Of a stretch of DNA of 64,000 nucleotides, positions 28,534-37,515 are shown piece by piece. Below the pieces are notes generated by a model. It saw only the letters and a program-made list of their open reading frames with translations, had not been told where the DNA came from and did not search any database. The stretch covers positions 930,001 to 994,000 of the forward strand of contig NZ_CP010427.1 in NCBI RefSeq assembly GCF_000815225.1, written 5' to 3'. Position numbers and translations under genes: made by a program. The DNA is from Allofrancisella guangzhouensis. GTDB lineage: Bacteria > Pseudomonadota > Gammaproteobacteria > Francisellales > Francisellaceae. Positions within the stretch are counted from its first letter, which is position 1; each line of letters begins with the position of its first letter.

Positions 28534-28997
28534 AAAATAAATCATCAGGTTGGTACACTGGATGGAATCATAGTGATCGGAAAGGTCAAGCTATAAATTC
28601 TGTGGTTAATTACTTACAAACTTGTATAGATAATTATAAGTTCCCTAGTCAATGTGACTTAGAGTGTATTTTTAGGAGTACATTAATTATTTGTGCTGTA
28701 GTTAGAGGAAAAGATTTACCTAATCCATTATCCAAGGATAATATCAAGATGACTAAAACCGCTAAGGGTATTTTCTCTTTTGATGTAGTACCAAATAATA
28801 AATTGGCATTTGAGGCTGGTGAATTAAGTTTAGACTGGGTAAGAGAAGCAAGAAGAAACTATGGTGATAGGGATAGGTATAAAATTTTTTTAGGTAAACT
28901 AGAAGGTTGGAATCCTGGATTTAATGTTAGTAAACTATACACAAATAAAGATAATTATTATAAATTAGTTGAAGAAGCTATAGTTTATAGATTCTAG
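28530..28997 (+). CDS. uncharacterised small protein, translationally coupled to the gene before
   Basis: 155 residues from a TTG that overlaps the preceding stop (TTGA); there is no ATG in frame for more than 70 codons, so the TTG start by coupling is the best choice. No family recognised. It has a Trp-rich start (SGWYTGWNHSDRKGQA), three cysteines in the first third and a basic C-terminal region (VREARRNYGDRDRYK). Overlapping it with the Cys-His-Asp protein suggests they work together, for instance as effector and partner, but there is no direct evidence. Confidence 0.55.
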   Translation: MKNKSSGWYTGWNHSDRKGQAINSVVNYLQTCIDNYKFPSQCDLECIFRSTLIICAVVRGKDLPNPLSKDNIKMTKTAKGIFSFDVVPNNKLAFEAGELSLDWVREARRNYGDRDRYKIFLGKLEGWNPGFNVSKLYTNKDNYYKLVEEAIVYRF

Positions 28998-29060
28998 TTG
29001 GTAAGCCTTGTTGCAATAAATAATTACTATTCTACTTAAGTAAATTAAAGTTATACCACA

Positions 29061-30350
29061 ATGAAATTTAGGTTAGTGATTGTTTGGTGCAGTGAAAACG
29101 CCAATTTATTATTTTTTATTACAAAATTTATTGCTTTTAAACAAAGTAATGATAAGCTTTTTTTTAAAAAAAGAACTAAAAACTTGATAGATAAAAAAAT
29201 AAAAGATATTTTCAAAAAAATAATGTCAGAGTTTTATGTGAGTAGAACTTGTGATAGAGATATAAGAGATGACTACACTCATCTTTATTCTAAAAGAGAA
29301 ACTCCTTACTTACATGATAAACAAATACTTGGAATTCAAGAAAAAAATACAGTTCTTACTGATAAATTTTATTTCCATAACGACGAATATGCGGCAAAAG
29401 TATACGAGTGGGAAAGAGATGATATTGGTAAAGCTTATGAATCCTTAAAAAAAGCAGGGTATTCTAACTGTAGGCTTCAAGCGTTGTTTTTATCACTTAA
29501 TCTTAGGAAACATTATGAACATGTTTTTGTTACTGACTCTAGGGATCCTGTACATAGTTTTGTTGTTGTCAAACAAAAAATAGGTTGGGTGTTACTAGAC
29601 CCATGGATAGGTTTTATTAGCAAGCTTTCTAACGATCTTGATAATATAAGTCCTGATATAATTGCAGACTCTACTGAAATCATATTCTCAGATAAATTTC
29701 TTACTAGAGAAAATGGGATAAAAGAAATATCTCCAGAAGGAAAAAAAATTGTTTACTTTGTAAAGGAGCTTTGTATTGAGAATCCTTTGTTTAGAGATGA
29801 TCTTAAAAGAGTCTTTAAAGATATCAAACAAGAAATGTTTATTAATGAAATTGACAATATAACATTATTAGCTACTAAAATTACACTTGCACATTTTGAT
29901 GTAGAAAAAAAAGGATTTGAACGTACTTCTCCAGTTGACCAATTAACAAAAAATAAAAGATCTTATGATTTTCTTTTTTATAAAAAAATCTGTATTAGAA
30001 ATAGGTTAGCATATGCTCTTTTAAATTATATTAAAGAACGAGAACAAAAGGGTAACTATACATCATTGTTTAATACGGGTTTTTGTAAGGATGATAAAAT
30101 AAGAGCAGCTAAAAAGCTTCTATGTATGTTATTTAATTCTAATAAGTTTTTATCAGAAGGAGAGTCTCCACCATTTATTTTATCTCCACAAGAGAAAGCG
30201 GCATTGCTTCAGGGAGATTTGGGAAAAAAGATAAAAAGTATAGTACTTAATAGTGAAATGGATGCCATCTCCTTATTAGAAATAATTTTTTATGATAGAA
30301 GTTTAGATGAATTAATAAAACAAAAGTTTCAACAAGATATAAATGGATAA
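29061..30350 (+). CDS. uncharacterised protein with a papain-like Cys-His-Asp triad pattern (second copy)
   Basis: 429 residues from the ATG at 29061; an alternative start at 29223 (MSEFYVSRTC) would remove a Lys-rich 54-residue leader, and neither has a clear ribosome site. The central part has Cys137 in GYSNCRLQALFLSL, His165 in VHSFVVV and Asp180 in WVLLDPWIGF. The His-to-Asp distance of 15 equals, as I recall, that of Pasteurella toxin C3 and SseI-type deamidases. The C-terminal 240 residues are helical and unassigned. No signal peptide. Same motif trio as the protein at 27715. A role as an effector or toxin is inference. Confidence 0.65.
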   Translation: MKFRLVIVWCSENANLLFFITKFIAFKQSNDKLFFKKRTKNLIDKKIKDIFKKIMSEFYVSRTCDRDIRDDYTHLYSKRETPYLHDKQILGIQEKNTVLTDKFYFHNDEYAAKVYEWERDDIGKAYESLKKAGYSNCRLQALFLSLNLRKHYEHVFVTDSRDPVHSFVVVKQKIGWVLLDPWIGFISKLSNDLDNISPDIIADSTEIIFSDKFLTRENGIKEISPEGKKIVYFVKELCIENPLFRDDLKRVFKDIKQEMFINEIDNITLLATKITLAHFDVEKKGFERTSPVDQLTKNKRSYDFLFYKKICIRNRLAYALLNYIKEREQKGNYTSLFNTGFCKDDKIRAAKKLLCMLFNSNKFLSEGESPPFILSPQEKAALLQGDLGKKIKSIVLNSEMDAISLLEIIFYDRSLDELIKQKFQQDING

Positions 30351-30452
30351 GGCTTATTTCACAATTAGTTGGAAAGTGCCTTAAGAAATAGAAACCTCAA
30401 TATTTTTGCCTAAAGCAGATAACCCCGACAGTGCTACAGAACATTCAAACAT

Positions 30453-30479
30453 AAAAAAGCCCTTATTTCTAAGGGCTTT
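30453..30479 (-). terminator. Rho-independent terminator of the tRNA-Ser gene
   Basis: Read on the minus strand: AAA-GCCCTTA, loop GAAA, TAAGGGC-TTTTTT. A 7-bp GC-containing stem extended by A:T pairs and ending in six T residues, placed 6 bases past the tRNA 3' end. Confidence 0.88.
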
Positions 30480-30484
30480 CAATA

Positions 30485-30572
30485 TGGCGGAGAAAGAGGG
30501 ATTCGAACCCCCGGACCTGTTACAGTCAACGGTTTTCAAGACCGCCGCTTTCGACCACTCAGCCATTTCTCC
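30485..30572 (-). tRNA. tRNA-Ser (anticodon UGA), CCA encoded
   Basis: 88 bases on the minus strand, from GGAGAAATGGCTGAG to CTTTCTCCGCCA. The acceptor stem GGAGAAA pairs with TTTCTCC with discriminator G; the anticodon loop TCTTGAAAA within GGTCTTGAAAACC gives UGA; the T arm is GGGGGTTCGAATCCC. A long variable arm (about 17 bases, GTTGACTGTAACAGGTC) marks a class II tRNA such as serine. Its own promoter and terminator flank it. Confidence 0.95.
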
Positions 30573-30587
30573 GAATTAATGTAGTCT

Positions 30588-30615
30588 ATTATACAAATAT
30601 TTGTAAGCTTTGCAA
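30588..30615 (-). promoter_or_regulatory. promoter of the tRNA-Ser gene
   Basis: On the minus strand: TTGCAA (30615-30610), 16 bases, TATAAT (30593-30588), 15 bases before the mature tRNA 5' end. The remaining bases up to 30734 hold nothing else recognised. Confidence 0.65.
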
Positions 30616-30734
30616 TACTATTTGTTAAAAATAAAGACTATTCCCCATAAAAATGTTATAACACTTCAGTTGCTGCTCAATATTTGCGGTAGAGGTCACA
30701 ATAAAGTTGTCAGTGAACTAATATAGACTTATTA

Positions 30735-31838
30735 TTACACATCCGTGTAGTAATTATACCTATCTTTTTTAAATTCAGTTTGTAAGAATTGTGCTTTTTT
30801 AATTTCTTGGTAATGTAAGTCTGCTTTTTCTGAAAAATTATTCTTAAATTTTATTAACGTTTGGTATAACTCTTTAGATGGCGCTATATTCTCTAAATTT
30901 AAATGATATTGTGTTTTAGGTGTTATGTTAATACTTATATAATACCTTTTTCTAGAATCATTTAATTCGGCATATTCTATCGTATCCATCAATTTAGAGC
31001 ACAAAACATCAATAGTTTTTACTGTTATTCTGCCTCCTTGGGAGTTTATTGCTTCATTATACATATACAATAAAAATGGTAGTTTTGAGGTATAAGCATT
31101 TATTATTTTATTTAGTTCTTTTTTAAAGCTTTGTCTATAAGTTATTCTTCCCTCATATTCATTAGAATAAAAAGTAGAAAACTTTTGTACATTTTCATCA
31201 TGTCTTGTATTTAAAGCATTACACATATTAATTTTGTTGTCATATCCAACAACGGAAAAAGGAAATGGGAATGATAACTTTATCATTTCTTCATATAGAA
31301 ATTTAGGTGTACCAACTTTATTGGCACCACACGCGACTAAACATATTTTTAGATAGGAGATATTTTCATAACATCCATTTGTTAAAAATGCTAGTATATC
31401 AACAATTTCTTTTATCGTTACATAACCTGAATTTAACTTATCATTTCCTGTTCCTAAAGAGTTTATAGATTGTCCGTGCCCAGAAATAAGTATTTTAACA
31501 AATTTATTAAAATGTGTTTTTAGCTCAGTTTTTACACTGTTCAAATATTTTGTAGTAAATTTCTTGGAGTTTAAAGGGTTAAAGCTTAAATTTATAATTG
31601 GGATGCTGTTAGACTTATCTAGTTTATGATTGCTTAATATATTACTAGGCTTTGCAATACCACTTGAAATGTCGATATGAGAAATATAAGGATTAACTCC
31701 GTATAGGCTGTTATATTTATATTCAAATAAGTGAACATCTTCTTCATCTGTATCAAGACTAATACCTTTATACATTACGTTCCAGTCATCAAAATAACCA
31801 AAATTTAATCCAAATATAAAATCATACACTTTACTCAT
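30735..31838 (-). CDS. predicted caspase-fold (clan CD) cysteine peptidase-like protein
   Basis: 367 residues, no named family recognised. Two motifs in the right order match the clan CD peptidases (caspases, gingipain, clostripain, C80): a hydrophobic strand ending in His-Gly (VKILISGHGQS, His121) and a second hydrophobic strand ending in Ala-Cys-Gly (LKICLVACGANK, Cys170), 49 residues apart. The 110 residues before (with INLSFNPLN) may complete the fold; the C-terminal 170 residues are unassigned. No signal peptide. It stands alone beyond tRNA-Ser, converging with the two Cys-His-Asp protein genes. The fold is inferred from motifs only. Confidence 0.62.
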   Translation of the reverse strand: MSKVYDFIFGLNFGYFDDWNVMYKGISLDTDEEDVHLFEYKYNSLYGVNPYISHIDISSGIAKPSNILSNHKLDKSNSIPIINLSFNPLNSKKFTTKYLNSVKTELKTHFNKFVKILISGHGQSINSLGTGNDKLNSGYVTIKEIVDILAFLTNGCYENISYLKICLVACGANKVGTPKFLYEEMIKLSFPFPFSVVGYDNKINMCNALNTRHDENVQKFSTFYSNEYEGRITYRQSFKKELNKIINAYTSKLPFLLYMYNEAINSQGGRITVKTIDVLCSKLMDTIEYAELNDSRKRYYISINITPKTQYHLNLENIAPSKELYQTLIKFKNNFSEKADLHYQEIKKAQFLQTEFKKDRYNYYTDV

Positions 31839-32332
31839 TTTAAGGTATCCTCCACGTTAATTTATCTGGTTAGTTCTATTGTTAACTATTTTTATTGTTG
31901 TACTTTCTTATCATATTAAAAGTAAGCGGAAATGCCACCACCTCATTCCATCATTAGAATTTTAATGATCTGTTTTCATAGGTTCTTCTGCTAATTTTAA
32001 AAGCTATAAATTTTATATGCAATATATTTACTATTTTAGACTACGTAAATTTTTACTTATTACAGTTATAAAAAAATCTTATGTCTTATCAAAAAAAGAC
32101 AGTTTAATAGAAATTCAAGGTAAACGAATTAAATAATTTTGCCTGTGTTATGGTTAGCCATAATAGCTGTTGTATATAGATTATTGTAAGTTTGTTATAA
32201 CTAGGGATCAAACCTCTAAAGAAATACTGCCCTAGAATAAAAGGCTATATTCTAATAGACATTAGCTTTATTAGAAGTTATTATTTGCTTTAAATAAACT
32301 CTTTCATCATAAACTAAAAGAAGGTTATAGAA
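31839..32332. other. 494-base AT-rich intergenic region with two small inverted repeats
   Basis: No gene recognised. It must hold divergent promoters for the caspase-like gene (left) and the CDF transporter (right). Two perfect inverted repeats are visible: TTATGG-TTAG-CCATAA (32148-32163), and TTCTAATA (32250-32257) with TATTAGAA (32269-32276) across an 11-base gap, 57 bases before the transporter start. Either could be an operator. On the minus strand, 31911-31949 reads GMRWWHFRLLLI then stop, perhaps a scrap of an older gene. Confidence 0.45.
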
Positions 32333-33463
32333 ATGTCGCATAATAGATATCAGATTACCAAAAAAGTTACTATTGTCGGTATGTTTATAAATGCACTACT
32401 GGCAGTTGTTAAAGTTTTGGTTGGTGTGGTGGGTCGCTCTCCTGCGTTATTTGCAGATGGCATACATTCTTTTTCTGATTTATTAAGCGACGTGATGGTT
32501 TTATTCGCTGCAAAATATGCAAACAAAGAAGAAGATCATAATCACCCCTATGGTCATGAAAGGATAGAGACCTTAGCTACTTTGGTTTTGTCAGGGTTAT
32601 TAATAGCGATTGGTTTTATGATTGTTTATCATTCAGTGGGTAGTTTAATAAATAGTAATTACAGCCAACCTGATAGTTATACAGCCTTTGCTGCTATTTT
32701 TTCAATTGTGGGTAATGAATTCATTTACCAATATACTATGAGATCAGCAAATAAAATTAATTCTGACTTACTTAGAGCTAATGCATGGCATAGCCGTTCA
32801 GATATGTGGTCATCAGTAGTGGTATTGGTTGGCTTAATTGGAGCATTTGCCGGTTTTGTATGGATGGATGCTTTAGCAGCCTTTGTAGTTTGCTGTATGA
32901 TTGTTAAGATGGGTATTAAATGGGGGTATTCAGCTGTTGCAGAACTAATAGATGAAGGTGTTGATGAACAAACACGTGAAGCTATTAAAGAAATAATATC
33001 TAAGATAGAAGGAGTTAGAGATTTTCATTATCTTAGGACTAGAAAAATGGCTGGTAAGATCATTTTAGATGTGCACGTTTTAGTTGATAAATACTGTACA
33101 GCATCAGAAGGTCATTATATTGCTGAGGTTGTTAAGAGTAATATTTATCATAAAATAGATGATATTAAAGATATAACAGTTCACGTTGATGTTTCAGACC
33201 ATGAAATTGGTGTGGTTAATTTAGAAAATTTTGAGCCTTCACGTCATCAAATACATGAATTAATTTTAGGTTTTTTTGCTGCTAATGGTCTTGGAGAGGA
33301 CTTAATTTTAGATAAGCAAATGTCTATTTATTATTTTGACAAAAAGATAATAGTGGATTTATATGTTAAACGATCAAATGACCTTAGAAAGTATATAGAG
33401 CAACTAAAAAAATTAACTTATAAAAGTTATACAATCTATGTTAATGTATACTGTCAGTTATAG
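32333..33463 (+). CDS. cation diffusion facilitator (CDF) family metal transporter
   Basis: 376 residues, inner membrane, exporting divalent metal ions in exchange for protons. Six hydrophobic segments occupy the first 210 residues. Metal-site motifs: HSFSDLLSD in the second helix (ADGIHSFSDLLSDV; His-x3-Asp) and HSRSDMWSS in the fifth (AWHSRSDMWSSV; His-x3-Asp), plus HPYGHERIETLATL. The cytoplasmic C-terminal domain (GVRDFHYLRTRKMAGKIILDVHV) is typical; the HD-HD site suggests Zn/Fe/Cd rather than Mn. The tail beyond residue 290 is longer than in FieF. Preceded by GAAGG; an inverted repeat upstream could be a regulator site. Confidence 0.9.
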   Translation: MSHNRYQITKKVTIVGMFINALLAVVKVLVGVVGRSPALFADGIHSFSDLLSDVMVLFAAKYANKEEDHNHPYGHERIETLATLVLSGLLIAIGFMIVYHSVGSLINSNYSQPDSYTAFAAIFSIVGNEFIYQYTMRSANKINSDLLRANAWHSRSDMWSSVVVLVGLIGAFAGFVWMDALAAFVVCCMIVKMGIKWGYSAVAELIDEGVDEQTREAIKEIISKIEGVRDFHYLRTRKMAGKIILDVHVLVDKYCTASEGHYIAEVVKSNIYHKIDDIKDITVHVDVSDHEIGVVNLENFEPSRHQIHELILGFFAANGLGEDLILDKQMSIYYFDKKIIVDLYVKRSNDLRKYIEQLKKLTYKSYTIYVNVYCQL

Positions 33464-33512
33464 AGTATATTCACTATGATAAAAGTTAAGAATATAAGGC
33501 GTAGTTAAAAAT

Positions 33513-34376
33513 ATGAAAATTAGAAAAGCAGTTTTTCCTGTTGCTGGTTGGGGTACTAGGTTTCTGCCAGCGACTAAATCTTGTCCTAAAGAAATGTTAA
33601 CGGTGGTTGATAAGCCATTAATTCAGTATGCTGTAGAAGAAGCAATAGAAGCTGGTTGTAAAGAACTAATATTTGTGACAAGCTCAAATAAGAAATCATT
33701 AGAAGACCATTTTGATAGAAATTTTGAACTTGAGTATTCTTTGGAAAAAAAGAAAAAATATGATTTACTGGAAACTGTAAAAAATATCATCCCTAGGGAT
33801 ATTAGTTTTTTCTTTGTGCGTCAACCAGAAGCTTTAGGGTTAGGTCATGCGATATTGTGTGCAAAACCTTTAGTGGGTATAGAAGATTTTGCTGTAATCT
33901 TACCTGATGATCTTATTTATAATCATGATTGCAGAACAGGGGCACTTAAGCAGATGGTAAAAACTGTCGAGGGTACTGATTTTAGAGGTTGTGTAGCAAC
34001 TCAACAAGTTTCAAAAGATAAAACACAATCTTATGGGATAATAGCCAAAGATGATGAAAACCTTATAAAAGCAATTGTTGAAAAACCAACCCCTGATAAA
34101 GCTCCATCAACAAACGCTGTAGTTGGTAGATATTTGTTACCCAATAAAATTTTTAGATGTTTAGAAATGACTTCTGAGGGAGCTGGTGGAGAGATCCAAC
34201 TTACAGATGCTATAGCAAAACTAATTGACAAGGAAGAGAAATTATTGGCTTATGAGTTTAAAGGAACTCGTTATGATTGCGGAAGTAAGTTAGGGTTTTT
34301 AATAGCTAATTATGAAATTGCTTTACAACATCCAGAACTTGGTGAAAAATTTAAAAACTATCTATCTAATAGGTAA
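33513..34376 (+). CDS. galU: UTP-glucose-1-phosphate uridylyltransferase
   Basis: 287 residues, normal length. Makes UDP-glucose for envelope sugars. Nucleotidyltransferase motifs: FPVAGWGTRFLPATKSCPKE near the N-terminus, DKPLIQYAVEEA, ILPDDLI, IVEKPTPDKAPS and GGEIQLTDAI. Stands between the CDF transporter and acs, separately spaced on both sides. Confidence 0.96.
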   Translation: MKIRKAVFPVAGWGTRFLPATKSCPKEMLTVVDKPLIQYAVEEAIEAGCKELIFVTSSNKKSLEDHFDRNFELEYSLEKKKKYDLLETVKNIIPRDISFFFVRQPEALGLGHAILCAKPLVGIEDFAVILPDDLIYNHDCRTGALKQMVKTVEGTDFRGCVATQQVSKDKTQSYGIIAKDDENLIKAIVEKPTPDKAPSTNAVVGRYLLPNKIFRCLEMTSEGAGGEIQLTDAIAKLIDKEEKLLAYEFKGTRYDCGSKLGFLIANYEIALQHPELGEKFKNYLSNR

Positions 34377-34443
34377 AAAATAAGAGCATTAGTTTTTTAT
34401 ATGATAATATAAGAATTAACTATTAACTCATTGATTATTATTT

Positions 34444-36381
34444 ATGTCGTATTCAAAGTTTCAAGTTTCACAGGAGTTTATTGAAAAATCTCATGTTAAT
34501 TCAGCTATTTATGAGCAACAATATGAAGAATCTCTAAATAGTTCAGAAGAGTTTTGGTCTAAGCAAGCTAAACGTCTTTATTGGCATAAACCATTTGATA
34601 AGGCTTACAATAGTACCTTTGATCCAGTAGATATAAAATGGTTTGAAAGAGGTAAATTAAATGTTTGTTATAATTGTGTCGATAGGCATTTAAAAGATAA
34701 GGCTGATAAAATAGCTTTTATATGGCAGGCTGACAATCCAGATAAATCTAAAAAAATTACATATAATGAGTTGTACCATAATGTATGTGAGATGGCAAAT
34801 GTCTTAGAGGCAAATGGAGTTAAAAGGGGTGAGATTGTTACGATCTATATGCCTTTAATACCAGAGTCGATATACGCAATGCTAGCTTGTGCTCGTATAG
34901 GAGCTATTCATTCGGTAGTATTCGGTGGCTTTTCATCAGAGGCGTTAAGGCAACGCATAATTAATGCTAAAAGTAACTTTATTATAACAGCTGATGAAAG
35001 TGTTAGGTCAGGTAAGAGAATTCCAATGAAAGCTAGTGTTGATAAAGCTATTGCTGATTTAGATTTTGTAAAAAACGTTTTAGTTATACGTAATACTAAT
35101 ACAGCAAATATTACTTGGAACGACAAAATAGATTTATGTTATAGTGATGAATGTAAAAAAGTATCAAAAGAGCATAAAATAGAAGCTTTTGACTCAGAAT
35201 CGCCTCTGTTTATGCTTTATACCTCAGGGTCTACAGGTGCTCCTAAAGGTTTGATTCATACTTCTGGTGGTTATTTGGTATATGCAAGCTTTACACATAA
35301 GGTAGTATTTGACTATAAAGAAGATGATATATATTGGTGTACAGCAGATATCGGGTGGATAACAGGGCATACTTATGTAGTATATGGACCTCTTGCAAAT
35401 GGTGCTACTTCTGTTATCTTTGAGGGTGTTCCAACATATCCAGATGCTTCAAGATTGTGGCAAGAGGTAGATCAACATAAAGTTAGTATATTATATACAG
35501 CACCAACCTTAATTAGATCTTTGATTAAAGTGGGTGATGACTATCTGAAAGGGACTTCTAGAGAATCTTTGAGAGTTCTTGGCTCAGTTGGTGAACCAAT
35601 TAATCCAGAAGCATGGGAATGGTTTGTTGAGAAAGGAGGCAATAATCAAGCCCCTTTGGTTGATACTTGGTGGCAGACAGAAACAGGAGGTATTATGATC
35701 ACTCCTCTACCAGGTACACATAAATTAAAAGCAGGCTCTGCAACAAAACCTTTTTTTGGTGTCGAGGTGGCCTTGCTAGACCCTAATGGTAAAGAAATAG
35801 TAGGTGAAGGTAAGGGAGCTTTGTGTATTAAAAGAGCAACTCCTGGTATGGCAAGAACTATTTATAATGATCACGATAGGTATATACAGTCATATTTTAG
35901 TAGTTTTAGAGGATATTATTTTTCAGGAGATGCTGCTAGACGTGATAAAGATGGTTACATTTGGATAGAAGGGCGCATGGATGATGTTATTAATGTTTCA
36001 GGTCATAGGATGGCAACAGCAGAAATTGAAGCAGCTTTAAATACGCATAAAGATGTTGCAGAAAGTGCAGTTGTAGGTATGCCTCATGAGATCAAAGGTG
36101 AAGCTATATATGTTTACTGTATTTTAAAAGATAATATAGTGTACAATGAGCAAACTTTAACTGATATAAGAAAATCTTTAGTTGCATATGTAAGGCAGCA
36201 AATAGGTCCAATAGCTACTCCCGAAGTTATACAGTTTACTCCAGAGCTACCAAAAACCAGATCAGGGAAGATTATGCGTAGAATTTTAAGAAAAATAGCA
36301 GCTCGAAATTATGATAATTTAGGTGATACATCTACCTTAGTAAACCCAAGTATAGTAGAATATTTAATTAAAAATAAGTAG
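34444..36381 (+). CDS. acs: acetyl-CoA synthetase
   Basis: 645 residues, typical Acs length. Activates acetate to acetyl-CoA through acetyl-AMP. Motifs: GKLNVCYNCVDRH at the N-terminus, P-loop YTSGSTGAPKGLIHT (near 260), TWWQTETGGIMITPLPG (near 405), GRMDDVINVSGHRM (near 515) and PKTRSGKIMRRILRKIA with the lysine that is acetylated in regulated Acs proteins. PrpE is the nearest alternative, but the Acs-type N-terminus and length fit better. An EamA permease gene follows 9 bases later. Confidence 0.94.
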   Translation: MSYSKFQVSQEFIEKSHVNSAIYEQQYEESLNSSEEFWSKQAKRLYWHKPFDKAYNSTFDPVDIKWFERGKLNVCYNCVDRHLKDKADKIAFIWQADNPDKSKKITYNELYHNVCEMANVLEANGVKRGEIVTIYMPLIPESIYAMLACARIGAIHSVVFGGFSSEALRQRIINAKSNFIITADESVRSGKRIPMKASVDKAIADLDFVKNVLVIRNTNTANITWNDKIDLCYSDECKKVSKEHKIEAFDSESPLFMLYTSGSTGAPKGLIHTSGGYLVYASFTHKVVFDYKEDDIYWCTADIGWITGHTYVVYGPLANGATSVIFEGVPTYPDASRLWQEVDQHKVSILYTAPTLIRSLIKVGDDYLKGTSRESLRVLGSVGEPINPEAWEWFVEKGGNNQAPLVDTWWQTETGGIMITPLPGTHKLKAGSATKPFFGVEVALLDPNGKEIVGEGKGALCIKRATPGMARTIYNDHDRYIQSYFSSFRGYYFSGDAARRDKDGYIWIEGRMDDVINVSGHRMATAEIEAALNTHKDVAESAVVGMPHEIKGEAIYVYCILKDNIVYNEQTLTDIRKSLVAYVRQQIGPIATPEVIQFTPELPKTRSGKIMRRILRKIAARNYDNLGDTSTLVNPSIVEYLIKNK

Positions 36382-36390
36382 TTTGCTATT

Positions 36391-37311
36391 ATGAATATAT
36401 CTACTAAAAGTTATATCAAAATATTATTAGTGGTTACGTTCTGGGCTAGTTTATATCATATAGCGCCATTGCCATTAAGATATATAGATATATATTTAGT
36501 GGGATTTATTCGTTATCTATTTGCCTCACTAATACTTCTACTAGTTCATTATTATTATACTAAGACATTTTTACCAAATTTGAGTATAAAGCAATGGCTT
36601 TATATCATTGCTATAGGCTTTTTTGGGGTATTTTTATATAATATTGCATTTTTATGGGCTGAAAAACTAATATCGGGAAATATAGTAGCTATTATATACG
36701 CATTTTCACCTTGCTTCATAACGCTTTTATCTAGCTATATTTTTAAAATGAAAGTAAATTTACAAGCTAAACTGGGGATTTTAGTAGCGCTATTGGGGAC
36801 AGTAGGAGTTGTATCATTTTCAGGTTATGGAACAGAAGTAGAATGTTCGGTTGGTTTATCAATTAATTTAGGTGAGATACTAAGTATTTTAGCAGTTCTA
36901 TGTTTTAGCGCTTATGCTATCTTAGGCAAAAGTTGCGTTAGACAAGGTATAAACATGATAACAATAAATACTTATGGTGCTATTGTTGGTATGATTATGT
37001 TTGCTACTATTAGTTTATTTAAATCTGATTTTAGTAAGCTTGCAGATACAGATTTTCCTTTTTGGATAAGTATGATATATATATCAGTTTTTGCTACAGT
37101 AGTATCTTATTTATGGTATTTACAGTCATTAGAAGAAATAGGGGTATACAAAACTGCAGTATTTCAAAACGTTATGCCTTTTTTGGTTATAGTTATAGGA
37201 TTTATATTTTATGGTGAAACCTTATCCTCATTATCTTTAATCTTCGGTGGAGTAATATTTTTAGGTGTTTATATGACAAACGTAGCGATTAATAAAAAAG
37301 GTTGTTGTTAA
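36391..37311 (+). CDS. DMT-superfamily permease (EamA domain)
   Basis: 306 residues with about ten hydrophobic segments arranged as two EamA repeats (1-140 and 155-300). Repeat landmarks: FLYNIAFLWAEKLISGNIVA in the first half, YLWYLQSLEEIGVYKTAVF and PFLVIVIGFIFYGE in the second. Such permeases move amino acids, nucleosides or other metabolites; the substrate cannot be told. Very close to acs (9 bases), so probably cotranscribed. Confidence 0.88.
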   Translation: MNISTKSYIKILLVVTFWASLYHIAPLPLRYIDIYLVGFIRYLFASLILLLVHYYYTKTFLPNLSIKQWLYIIAIGFFGVFLYNIAFLWAEKLISGNIVAIIYAFSPCFITLLSSYIFKMKVNLQAKLGILVALLGTVGVVSFSGYGTEVECSVGLSINLGEILSILAVLCFSAYAILGKSCVRQGINMITINTYGAIVGMIMFATISLFKSDFSKLADTDFPFWISMIYISVFATVVSYLWYLQSLEEIGVYKTAVFQNVMPFLVIVIGFIFYGETLSSLSLIFGGVIFLGVYMTNVAINKKGCC

Positions 37312-37412
37312 CTCTATAGAGGCTATGTTAGTCATTAAAGTCAATGTGTGTATTTCGGTTCTGTAGAGTGACTTTATGTATATTGGTTTTTTAGTTAATC
37401 AAGTTGGTTGCT

Positions 37413-37454
37413 TTTTAAACTATATTTTATTGAAATAAAAAATATAGTTTAAAA
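37413..37454. repeat. perfect 16-bp AT-rich inverted repeat
   Basis: Arms TTTTAAACTATATTTT (37413-37428) and AAAATATAGTTTAAAA (37439-37454) with a 10-base gap, 102 bases past the permease stop and 61 before the PP-loop protein start. It could act as a two-way terminator hairpin or an operator. GC content is too low for an ordinary terminator, but the pairing is long and without mismatch. Confidence 0.7.
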
Positions 37455-37515
37455 TATCAATATGCTAAAATTGTTACAAATGATTCAAGTTTTAAAATAC
37501 CTATTTTAACTATTA

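Noticed and set aside
30381..30566. Short minus-strand reading frame across the tRNA-Ser gene and its terminator
   Set aside because: It is simply the tRNA read as protein; the tRNA with promoter and terminator explains the sequence.
31911..31949. Minus-strand GMRWWHFRLLLI followed by stop, possibly the end of an old transposase gene
   Set aside because: Only 12 codons are readable and no upstream frame continues; too little to call a pseudogene.
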